DNA from: DAIDHZ01 sp035480255
GTDB lineage: Bacteria; Chlamydiota; Chlamydiia; Chlamydiales; SM23-39
Direction: 5' to 3'
Length of the DNA: 64,000 nt
Assembly: GCA_964630875.1 (NCBI GenBank)
Contig: CAZVXF010000001.1
Location: 40,920 to 104,919, forward strand
Part shown: positions 24,692 to 32,271 of the stretch, in pieces
Position numbering within the stretch: the first letter of the stretch is position 1
Layout of the letters: each line of letters begins with the position of its first letter
The notes under the pieces: model-generated
Told to the model about the DNA's origin: nothing
The model's database searches: none
Seen by the model: only the letters and a program-made list of their open reading frames with translations
Position numbers and translations under genes: made by a program

Positions 24692-26275
24692 TTACTCGCA
24701 AAACTCTCTTAACCAGGCCGCGGGAGTCAACCGATGGCCGGTTACATGCTGAACCAGATCGCTCCAGTTCATGCGGTTGCCAGGAGAGAAGAGCTTTTTG
24801 TGGAGAAAAAGACCTGCATCTTTTGTCGCAATTTCGATGGACCCAGTCTCTTTTTTAAGCGTCTCCTGAATGGAGGATGCAAACATTTCCCCGAGTAGGT
24901 AGCTAAAATAATACACAGGCGCTAGACCAATATGATATTTTGTTGCCCAATCATGTTTCTTTTCGCGACAAGGCGGTCTGCGAATTTTTTGATATTTTTC
25001 AACGCAGGACCACCAGAGTTCGTTCAAATCTTGACCGGGATTCGAATAAAGAGCGCTTTCAAATGCGGTCATCACGAGTACCCATCGACTAAAAATAAGC
25101 TGTCGACGAGTGAGACTTTTTGCAGCTTTTTGAATGAGAGGACGATGGCTTGGCATTTCTCCAATCAGGATGGGAAGAGAACTGACTCGATAGGCTTGTC
25201 TTCCTGCAAGTAATGCCATCGCTTCTGTCGTAATCATATGAGGCGGTTCGCGCAAAACCCAAGGAAGATTGAGATCAATTCCACGATCATAAATTGCATG
25301 TCCATATTCGTGTAAAACAGTTTCAAGCCACTTAATGGCAGGCTTTACATTGTTCAATGTGCGAACATCCCCTTTTCGATCGATATGTATGCAAAAAGCG
25401 TGCTGATTTTTACCAGGCCTTTCAAACATATCGCTTTTTTCTAAAATTGACCGAACATCGACTCCCATATGGTCATAAAAAGAAGTACAAACATCCACGA
25501 TATCTATATCTTCGACAAGCATATCTAACTCATGACTATCAAGAGGATCTTCTTGGCAAAATGGTTCGCTCCACGCCCAAGGTCCAAGCTCTGATTGCAA
25601 TACGCCAAATCGTTCCATTTGATTTTTTTCGATCTCTTTCATCATTGAGGAATATGCAATAGCGGACTTTTCAGCGACGGTTTCAAAAGTTTCCAGAAGC
25701 CATGCTCGATCCACTTCCTGAAGCTCGAGTTGCATTTGAAAATAATCAGGATAACCTAAAGCTTTAGCGCCTGTATTTCGCAAAAATACAAGTTCCAGAA
25801 TTTGAGGAGCTAATACGTCCCCTATATTTTTTGATGCTTCCCAAGTTTTTTTTCTCTTTTCAACATCATTTTCAGTCTTTAAGGCGGATCGGATTTCATT
25901 TTCAGTCAGCTTTTTCCCATGAACAACAGGGCGAAATTGCCCATAACTTTGCGTTAAAGCCGCCTCTTTTTGCGCGATTTCTTCAAGCAGTTCTTTCGGA
26001 AACTGGTTTTGCTTAAACGCTCTCATTAGACAATTTAACTCTCTATGAAGAATCGGATTTTGAATCTCCCCTGACTCGTACCAAGATCGCAGTTTCTGAT
26101 AGCCAGCTGGCTCACTCAATAAAATCCGCAGTTCTGTATCGATATCTGCACGTAAATCCGCAGCATCATTTGAGCTTGTTGTTTCTAAAAGCCAGGTCGC
26201 TTTATTCAACTGCGTAAATTTTTTTTCATATAGAGGAACAAAATATTCGAGAAATTTTTCAAAAGGATGTGTCAT
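24692..26275 (-). CDS. Zinc metallopeptidase, M2/M3-like gluzincin
   Basis: The 527-residue soluble protein has no signal peptide. The zinc site is HEYGH at about residues 322-326, with a third ligand Glu at about 351 in MITTEAMALLAGR. The N-terminal half is helical, with family-like blocks ENDVEKRKKTWEASK and FLRNTGAKALGYPDYF typical of M2/M3 oligopeptidases. It probably degrades short peptides in the cytoplasm or, if secreted, host peptides. The start is divergent from yidD with a single base between the two start codons. Exact family (M2-like against M3) cannot be settled by eye. Confidence 0.85.
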   Translation of the reverse strand: MTHPFEKFLEYFVPLYEKKFTQLNKATWLLETTSSNDAADLRADIDTELRILLSEPAGYQKLRSWYESGEIQNPILHRELNCLMRAFKQNQFPKELLEEIAQKEAALTQSYGQFRPVVHGKKLTENEIRSALKTENDVEKRKKTWEASKNIGDVLAPQILELVFLRNTGAKALGYPDYFQMQLELQEVDRAWLLETFETVAEKSAIAYSSMMKEIEKNQMERFGVLQSELGPWAWSEPFCQEDPLDSHELDMLVEDIDIVDVCTSFYDHMGVDVRSILEKSDMFERPGKNQHAFCIHIDRKGDVRTLNNVKPAIKWLETVLHEYGHAIYDRGIDLNLPWVLREPPHMITTEAMALLAGRQAYRVSSLPILIGEMPSHRPLIQKAAKSLTRRQLIFSRWVLVMTAFESALYSNPGQDLNELWWSCVEKYQKIRRPPCREKKHDWATKYHIGLAPVYYFSYLLGEMFASSIQETLKKETGSIEIATKDAGLFLHKKLFSPGNRMNWSDLVQHVTGHRLTPAAWLREFCE

Positions 26276-26276
26276 A

Positions 26277-26498
26277 ATGTTCTCAATGAAATCTGTGTTT
26301 ATTTTTATTCTTCGCTGTTATCAAGCAACCATAAGTCCTTTTTTTGGCCATTGTTGCAGATTCTCTCCCACATGTTCAGAATATTCCATACAATCGATTA
26401 AAAAATACGGCATTCTAAAGGCAAGTTGGCTCATCCTAAAAAGAATCTCTAAATGCCATCCTTTCCATAAAGGCGGAATTGATCTTCCTAAGGAATGA
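26277..26498 (+). CDS. yidD: Membrane protein insertion efficiency factor YidD
   Basis: The 73-residue protein shows the whole YidD signature: a hydrophobic N-terminus (FIFILRCYQATISPFFG), then CRFSPTCSEYSIQSIKKYG and RISKCHPFHKGGIDL. YidD helps the YidC insertase fold membrane proteins. The first ATG at 26277 and a second at 26286 are both possible. Although commonly found in the rpmH-rnpA-yidC cluster of other bacteria, in this genome it is far from rpmH (41604), next to the LysM gene and pheT as in other chlamydiae. Its 3' end overlaps the convergent LysM gene by 11 bases. Confidence 0.93.
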   Translation: MFSMKSVFIFILRCYQATISPFFGHCCRFSPTCSEYSIQSIKKYGILKASWLILKRISKCHPFHKGGIDLPKE

Positions 26499-28113
26499 CA
26501 AGTACCATCCCCGGAAGAAGGCGATCTTTTTCGATCTGATTTGCCTGTACAATCTCATCCACTTTTACGTTGTATATCCTCGAAATTTTCCACAAACTCT
26601 CCCCTTCCTTCACCACGTGTTGACGAGTAGAAAAACGGCTGCCAAGCTCCTGTTCTGGAGGTGGGGTTTCATGAGACTGCAGCGGTCCTTTGGGTGGAGT
26701 TGGAGTCACTTTAGGATTTTGAAACGCCTTTTGGTTTGCATTTTGCGGAGCATTCAATTGCTGATTTGCAGGCATATTCGTCCCATTCAGAGGAACAATT
26801 GTTGAGTTACTTTGCCGATTGGAATTTAAGTTGCTTTGAGATGATGAATTGTTTTTGCCAGGCTGATTTGAACGATTGCCATCGCTGTTTTGCGGATCAT
26901 TCCCAGTTTGTTTTTTTGGATAGGAGTTGTTCGATTTGGATGGAGTTGAATTGTTGCTTGGAAAATTATTTTGCAAGTCGGATGGTGTTGTATCGTATTG
27001 CGGATAATTGCCATGAATTTGCGGGGGAGAACTTTGCTGGCTTGAAGGTAGCGGTGTTGTATTGTTTTGTGGATAATTGCCATTTTGTTGATTGACTCCC
27101 TGCATTGGAGTTTGATTTCTTTGTGGCGCTCGCTGTGCTGTATTTCCTTCAAATCGCGCGATTGCATCCTGGTGACTCATGAATTGAGGCGGATTTTCTC
27201 CAGCGTATAAGTACAGATTTCTCGCTGCTTTATTCCGCACTGCATCGGATCTTGGCGAACGAAGCAATTCTAAACACAATCGTTCTGCTTCCGGATTTTT
27301 TTCTGTTAACAAGGAAAGGAGACCAATAATGCCCTGATCCTCTAAACGCTTGGATACAAATGCAAAATCTGTCGAGAGCAAGATGTGCGCTGCTGTTTTT
27401 GAACCAATCGCGAGATAACCCAAAAGAAGTGAGCGTCTACGATCAACAGACAAATCAAATAATTGAGCTTGCTGCTTTGTAAATTGATCAAGGATTTCCC
27501 AATTTCCTTCAGTAATTAGATGAATGAGAGATCCGACTAATTGGGGTGATTCAGACTTTTGAAAGAGCATTGCAAGCGCATGAAATTCAGGAGTCACTAA
27601 AAACGCTTGAACAAGACTTTCATCCTTTGTTTCCGGCCATTTTTTTAACAGTTTAAAAAGACCCGCACTTGTTAATGGCCATTTTTCTTCATATGCAAAT
27701 CGAATAATCCCCTCAAATTGCTCATTCGACAAGCCAGGAAAGAGCTCAATACCATCTGCGATTGTACGTCTTTGAAGTGGAGAGAATGCGAGCGCCTTTT
27801 CTAAATGGAAATGATGAAAAGCGACAAGGCACGCAAGGCTCAAATCTCTTTTTAAATACCCTTCATCCACAACTTCACGATTCGTAAGATAAGAAACGAG
27901 CTCATGAAAAGAGAGTTTTTCCATCTGAGCAATCGTTTTTTCTATACATGTTTCGGGATGATTCCCATCAAAAGCGGAAGGCCGTATAGACACTTCAGAG
28001 GAGCTCTCTTTAGTGAAAAGACCTGTTGCAATCAGGCCGATATTGATCGCCCCGCTCAAAATTAAAGCAATTGTTAACACACGCAATTTTTTTTCTTGAG
28101 GGGAATCGCTCAT
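26488..28113 (-). CDS. Membrane-anchored LysM protein with Asn/Gln/Pro-rich linker
   Basis: The product is 541 residues. A single transmembrane helix (about 11-32) anchors it, followed by a helical domain of about 290 residues that looks HEAT/TPR-like. Then comes a low-complexity Asn/Gln/Ser/Pro linker (about 330-480) with degenerate N-Y-P-Q-x-x-T-T-P units. A C-terminal LysM domain closes it (HVVKEGESLWKISRIYNVK ... VQANQIEKDRLLPGMVLVIP). LysM binds the glycan of peptidoglycan, so a cell-envelope or division role is inferred. It stands divergent from pheT as its homologue does in Chlamydia. Confidence 0.85.
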   Translation of the reverse strand: MSDSPQEKKLRVLTIALILSGAINIGLIATGLFTKESSSEVSIRPSAFDGNHPETCIEKTIAQMEKLSFHELVSYLTNREVVDEGYLKRDLSLACLVAFHHFHLEKALAFSPLQRRTIADGIELFPGLSNEQFEGIIRFAYEEKWPLTSAGLFKLLKKWPETKDESLVQAFLVTPEFHALAMLFQKSESPQLVGSLIHLITEGNWEILDQFTKQQAQLFDLSVDRRRSLLLGYLAIGSKTAAHILLSTDFAFVSKRLEDQGIIGLLSLLTEKNPEAERLCLELLRSPRSDAVRNKAARNLYLYAGENPPQFMSHQDAIARFEGNTAQRAPQRNQTPMQGVNQQNGNYPQNNTTPLPSSQQSSPPQIHGNYPQYDTTPSDLQNNFPSNNSTPSKSNNSYPKKQTGNDPQNSDGNRSNQPGKNNSSSQSNLNSNRQSNSTIVPLNGTNMPANQQLNAPQNANQKAFQNPKVTPTPPKGPLQSHETPPPEQELGSRFSTRQHVVKEGESLWKISRIYNVKVDEIVQANQIEKDRLLPGMVLVIP

Positions 28114-28192
28114 ATATGACCTTTGGTAAAAAATTCATTGTAATGAACCTACTTATTGCTTCCAAGTCAAAAATAAGTTAAAATCTAAAGCT

Positions 28193-30538
28193 ATGAAAGT
28201 TCCGTTATCACTGCTTAAACAATACCTACCTTTAAACATTCCCATTGAGACGATTTGTGAAACGTTGACGCTCCTTGGAATCGAGGTCGATAGTGTCATC
28301 AACGAACACCCACCTTTTGCGAAAGTGATTGTTGGTGAGATTCTTTCTGTGAAACCTCACGGAGATAAACTCCAAATCGCGCAAGTTGATAATGGCAAAC
28401 AAGCAGTCCAAGTCGTGTGTGGTGCAAGCAACTGTCGCCCCGGGATTAAAACCGCGTTTGCAGTCGTTGGATCGATGGTCAACAATGCGACCATTGAAAA
28501 AGCCACAATTCGGGGAGCTGAATCCTATGGAATGTTGTGCTCCGCAGGTGAACTTCAAATTTGGAAAGATCACACAGGAATTCTGGAATTGCCAAGCAAT
28601 TGGCACAATGGCACAGATCTCTCCTCTTTACTCTGGGATCCTATTTTAGAGCTTTCTTTAACCCCAAATCTTGGACATTGTTTAAGTGCGCTTGGGATTG
28701 CGCGAGAATTGGCAGCAAAGATGCAAGAGAAAATGCAAGAGGAAACGATTCAACTTTCCGAAACATCTCTTCAGAAAAAAATCAAAATACAAATTGACGA
28801 TTCTCAACTCGTTCCTCTGTATATGGGTCGTGTCATCGAGAATGTGCAAGTGGGTCCATCCCCCTTTTGGCTCCAAAAAATTCTTCATTCCTGTGGTCTA
28901 AGGCCGATTAACAATATTGTTGATATCACTAACTACATCCTCATCAAAAGAGGTCAGCCTCTCCATGCATTTGATTATGATCGACTCGATCGTCAAGTTC
29001 TTCACTTAGGTCTTTCAAAACATAAGGAAATCTGGCGTGGGATTGATGGACTAGATCGCGAAATTCCGGTTGGAACTTTTGTCATTTCTGATGCGGAGAA
29101 AATCGTCGCAATTGCCGGGGCTCACGGCGGTGATCACAGCGCGGTCAATGAGAATACGAAAACTATTTTCCTAGAAGCTGCATTTTTTGACCCAATGGCT
29201 GTACGAAAGAGCGCCAAAAAAGCGGGCGTTCGTACTGATAGTTCAATCCGTTTTGAAAAAGGGGTTGATCCAAATGGAGTTGAAGACGCTTTGAATGAAG
29301 CCGCAGCTTTGATTGCTAAATACGCGCATGGAACAGTAGGTGAAAAGTTCGAGTCTTGCAAAGGGCCTTTTTTACCTAAAAAGCTTTCTGTACGACCGGA
29401 AAGAGTGAACAAGCTTCTTGGCACAAAATTGTCTCGTACAGAGATGGAGAATATTTTTCAAAGACTTGGAATAAAAATCAGTGGCAAGCCAAACGAGCCT
29501 ATTTTTGTAGAAATTCCGACCTATCGTTTTGATCTCAACGAAGAAATTGATTTGATCGAGGAAGTGGTCCGAATTTACGGCTACAACACAATCGATAAAG
29601 GCTCTTCCCGTAGCACACCTTCTAGTTTGCCAAACGATGCGATCTTTCTGTTTGAAAAAAATCTCCGGAAACGTCTCTCAGGGCTTGGGTTACAAGAATT
29701 TCTGACCTCCAATCTAATCAGTCCAAAACTGGCAGATCTATGTTCAGATTTCATGAGTGAGCGCGGCATACAACTCCATAAAACTCTGCATGCAAAAACT
29801 GAAGAGTATTCCATTTTACGGCCCTCTCTTTTTCCGGGACTCATGCAAGTGGCTCTCAATAATTTCGATGTGAAAAACAATCGCTTCAGCGGCTTTGAAA
29901 TCGGTCACATCCATTTTCTTCAAAATGGAAAAAGTGTAGAAGTGCCCATGCTTGCGCTTCTATTGACGGGACAAAGCGCGCCAACAAATTGGCAGCACAA
30001 ATCGGAAGAGGTTGATTTTTATACACTGAAAGGACTCATCGAAAATCTGTTTTCGGCGCTGCGCATGCCAAATCTCACCTTTAAAGCCGGAAAACACATT
30101 CGTTTACACCCAGGAAGACAGGCTGAAATTTGTTTCAATGACTTGGTGATTGGTTCTTTTGGAGAAATCCATCCAAAAGTCCTATCTTCTTTTGGAATCA
30201 AACAAAGGCTCTTGTTTGCAGAGATGGATATCGAGCATTTAATGAAGCTCCATTGCCCGCAAGCGTACTTTACTCAAATCCCTCACCTACCCTCTTCAGA
30301 GCGAGATTTAACGATCCCTGTCCCTTTGCAGATGCAAATGGAAACGTTGTTCAAAGCAATCGAAAAAAATCGCCCAAAAATTCTTGAAAAATTTGAACTG
30401 ATCGATCTCTACACGCCTGAAAATGCGGACCACAAAAATGCAACCATTCGCTTCACTTATCGAGATCCAATCAAAACTGTGTCCTCTGAAGAAGTGGAGA
30501 AAGAACACGCCGATTTAATCGCACATTTAAAAACGTAA
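28193..30538 (+). CDS. pheT: Phenylalanyl-tRNA synthetase beta subunit
   Basis: The 781-residue PheT pairs with PheS to charge tRNA-Phe. Domains in order: B1/B6 N-terminus (MKVPLSLLKQYLPL), a tRNA-binding OB domain (about 40-150, with VCGASNCRPG), B3/B4 editing region (about 210-390, GLRPINNIVDITNY and DSSIRFEKGVDP), B5 (about 400-470), catalytic-like core (EEVVRIYGYNTI), and the C-terminal ferredoxin-fold anticodon-binding domain (PSSERDLTIPVP). Length is normal for a bacterial PheT. pheS is not adjacent, as is usual in Chlamydiae. Confidence 0.97.
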   Translation: MKVPLSLLKQYLPLNIPIETICETLTLLGIEVDSVINEHPPFAKVIVGEILSVKPHGDKLQIAQVDNGKQAVQVVCGASNCRPGIKTAFAVVGSMVNNATIEKATIRGAESYGMLCSAGELQIWKDHTGILELPSNWHNGTDLSSLLWDPILELSLTPNLGHCLSALGIARELAAKMQEKMQEETIQLSETSLQKKIKIQIDDSQLVPLYMGRVIENVQVGPSPFWLQKILHSCGLRPINNIVDITNYILIKRGQPLHAFDYDRLDRQVLHLGLSKHKEIWRGIDGLDREIPVGTFVISDAEKIVAIAGAHGGDHSAVNENTKTIFLEAAFFDPMAVRKSAKKAGVRTDSSIRFEKGVDPNGVEDALNEAAALIAKYAHGTVGEKFESCKGPFLPKKLSVRPERVNKLLGTKLSRTEMENIFQRLGIKISGKPNEPIFVEIPTYRFDLNEEIDLIEEVVRIYGYNTIDKGSSRSTPSSLPNDAIFLFEKNLRKRLSGLGLQEFLTSNLISPKLADLCSDFMSERGIQLHKTLHAKTEEYSILRPSLFPGLMQVALNNFDVKNNRFSGFEIGHIHFLQNGKSVEVPMLALLLTGQSAPTNWQHKSEEVDFYTLKGLIENLFSALRMPNLTFKAGKHIRLHPGRQAEICFNDLVIGSFGEIHPKVLSSFGIKQRLLFAEMDIEHLMKLHCPQAYFTQIPHLPSSERDLTIPVPLQMQMETLFKAIEKNRPKILEKFELIDLYTPENADHKNATIRFTYRDPIKTVSSEEVEKEHADLIAHLKT

Positions 30539-30547
30539 CAAAAAATC

Positions 30548-30576
30548 TTGCTAAATCCAACACGCTCACATAAGAT
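30548..30576 (+). promoter_or_regulatory. Promoter for the MORN lipoprotein gene
   Basis: -35 TTGCTA (30548-30553), a 17-base spacer and -10 TAAGAT (30571-30576) lie ten bases after the pheT stop. Initiation would fall near 30583, upstream of the ATG at 30605. This argues against the earlier in-frame TTG at 30548, which would lie within the promoter. Confidence 0.65.
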
Positions 30577-30604
30577 GTCCCTTATGTTTTTTATGGAGTT
30601 TTTT

Positions 30605-31588
30605 ATGAAGCGAGCCCATTTATCACTACTCGTTCTTTCGGGTCTAGCCCTTGCATCTTGTAGTCATAATTCATCTTTGGATCAAGTGATCTCTCAGAAA
30701 TTTGTACATAAATATGGATTTGATGTTTCTTCTAAAGAATGGGAAGAAAGATCTAAAGATGGCAAAATTGTAGAAGAATTGAAAAATGGGATTACCATTA
30801 CTCGTGCTTACGAAAATGGTCAACTTCATGGACCTACTACATACACATTTGCAAACAGCTCAGTGGTCGAAAAACTGCTTGTCTATGATCAAGGGACTCT
30901 TTTGAAAGAGACAGTATTTGATCCAAAAGGAATGCCCGTTCGCGAAGATCTTTATGAATTCGATGAACGCAATATCATCACATTATGGAGCAATCGCGGT
31001 GTTCCGTTAAGTATTGAAGAATATGAAAATGAAACATTGATCGATGGGAAATATTTTACACCCGATCATGAGCTCGAAGCAAAAGTTGAAAATGGATATG
31101 GCTATCGCATCAAAAGAACAAGAGAAGGTCTTCTTGTTTCCAGAGATGAGATTAAAAACGGAAATATGGCTGAAAGAACAACCTATCATCCTAACGGCGA
31201 GATTCATACTGTTTCACATTATGACGATTACCAATTGCACGGTTTGCAAGCGAAGTTCTCTCCTTCTGGAATTCCTCTTCAGGAGCTTTCCTGGAATCAT
31301 GGTGAACTCAATGGGCAAAAAGTCATTTTTCGCAATGGGATTCGCGTTGCTGAAATTCCCTACATCAATGGCGTCAAACACGGCACGGAATATCATTATG
31401 ATGATTTGGGAAACCTAATCTCTGAAACGACTTGGAGAAACAATAAAAAGCATGGCTGCTGCAAATCGTATACTGAAGATAGCATCGATTCCGAATGGTT
31501 CCATAATGGAATGGCAGTTGACGCTCACAAATTCGTTCTTTTAGAACATCGAGAAAAAATCTTAGCCGAACTATCGCTAGATAAATAA
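30605..31588 (+). CDS. MORN/YwqK-repeat lipoprotein
   Basis: The product is 327 residues. The ATG at 30605 has a GGAG site seven bases upstream. A lipoprotein signal (MKRAHLSLLVLSGLALASC) puts Cys at residue 19. The mature protein is a run of toxin_YwqK/MORN-like beta-hairpin repeats: ENGQLHGPTTY, YDQGTLLKETVFDPKG, HPNGEIHTVSHYDDYQLHG, NHGELNGQK, INGVKHGTEYHYDDLGN. It follows pheT, the same position as its homologue in Chlamydia. The role is unknown; repeats of this kind often mediate protein or lipid contacts. Related repeats occur at the N-terminus of the DUF115 fusion at 19683-21572. Confidence 0.85.
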   Translation: MKRAHLSLLVLSGLALASCSHNSSLDQVISQKFVHKYGFDVSSKEWEERSKDGKIVEELKNGITITRAYENGQLHGPTTYTFANSSVVEKLLVYDQGTLLKETVFDPKGMPVREDLYEFDERNIITLWSNRGVPLSIEEYENETLIDGKYFTPDHELEAKVENGYGYRIKRTREGLLVSRDEIKNGNMAERTTYHPNGEIHTVSHYDDYQLHGLQAKFSPSGIPLQELSWNHGELNGQKVIFRNGIRVAEIPYINGVKHGTEYHYDDLGNLISETTWRNNKKHGCCKSYTEDSIDSEWFHNGMAVDAHKFVLLEHREKILAELSLDK

Positions 31589-31596
31589 TTAATTTT

Positions 31597-31625
31597 TCTC
31601 TGTGGTAAACGATTTACCACAGAGA
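31597..31625. terminator. Bidirectional hairpin terminator
   Basis: A perfect 13-bp stem (TCTCTGTGGTAAA / TTTACCACAGAGA) with a three-base loop sits between two convergent lipoprotein genes, with T-rich sequence on both sides. Its core matches the dnaA/slc1 terminator at 257-289. Confidence 0.75.
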
Positions 31626-31632
31626 TTGTTAT

Positions 31633-31974
31633 TTAATTTTCTTGGATTTCAGAACATCCTTCAACTGAAGGAGTCGCTTCAAGACACACCACTTCTTCTG
31701 TTTGATGATTCATTGGAATTGTACTTTCTAATACTTCATGGATATCAGCGATGATCGATGCAGGCTCGATATTGACTTCCTCTGCCCAAGAAGTCGAAGT
31801 ATCATTTGTTCCATACACATGTAAATCGACATCTTCCTCTTCTACATCTACATGTGGAATCGGTTGTTCTTGCGCGCTCATGCTCGCAGCGGGAGCTCTT
31901 GGATTGCGATTTTGACACGCAGCTGCCATTGTCAGAATGCTTCCTGCGATAACTCCTAGGTATATTTTCTTCAT
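31633..31974 (-). CDS. Small acidic lipoprotein
   Basis: The product is 113 residues. The ATG at 31974 has an AAAGGTGA ribosome binding site; a GTG at 31983 would lie inside that site. The signal MKKIYLGVIAGSILTMAAAC gives a lipobox Cys near residue 20. The mature part is strongly acidic (VDVEEEDVDLHVY, and a C-terminus with two further Cys), with a Pro/Ala linker after the lipidated Cys. I recognise no family. It is probably a surface or periplasmic lipoprotein. Confidence 0.7.
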   Translation of the reverse strand: MKKIYLGVIAGSILTMAAACQNRNPRAPAASMSAQEQPIPHVDVEEEDVDLHVYGTNDTSTSWAEEVNIEPASIIADIHEVLESTIPMNHQTEEVVCLEATPSVEGCSEIQEN

Positions 31975-32085
31975 TTTCTTCACCTTTCAATAGTCATAGT
32001 GACAAACAATATATCTTAACACCGCCTTAAAAATCCATGGCACGCTTTTTGCATCATATATAAATACCAGAAAATAGAGGCATGC

Positions 32086-32271
32086 ATGAACCATCCAGAA
32101 CTTTTAAAAAAAGTAGCTAAATTAGAATCTATGAATGACCAACTGATTTCCGAACTCAATTATCTTGAATCACTTACAAGGTCACTTGGTTTTGCGGAAG
32201 GTTTGAAGACCTTGAAAGAAGCGGCTTTAGAAATGATTAATAGTGATAAAAAGCGCAAATCAAAAGAATAA
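32086..32271 (+). CDS. Small coiled-coil protein, 61 residues
   Basis: The product starts MNHPELLKKVAKLESMN and is highly helical with Leu heptads (LESMNDQLISELNYLESL), ending in a basic tail KKRKSKE. It is cytoplasmic. Its last 12 bases overlap the end of the convergent SNF2 gene. No recognised family; the clean helical composition and clear start support a real gene. Confidence 0.6.
   Translation: MNHPELLKKVAKLESMNDQLISELNYLESLTRSLGFAEGLKTLKEAALEMINSDKKRKSKE

Noticed and set aside
26880..27080. Short tandem-like repeats that could suggest a CRISPR array
   Set aside because: They are in-frame degenerate codons of the Asn/Pro-rich linker of the LysM protein, with no constant repeat-spacer spacing.
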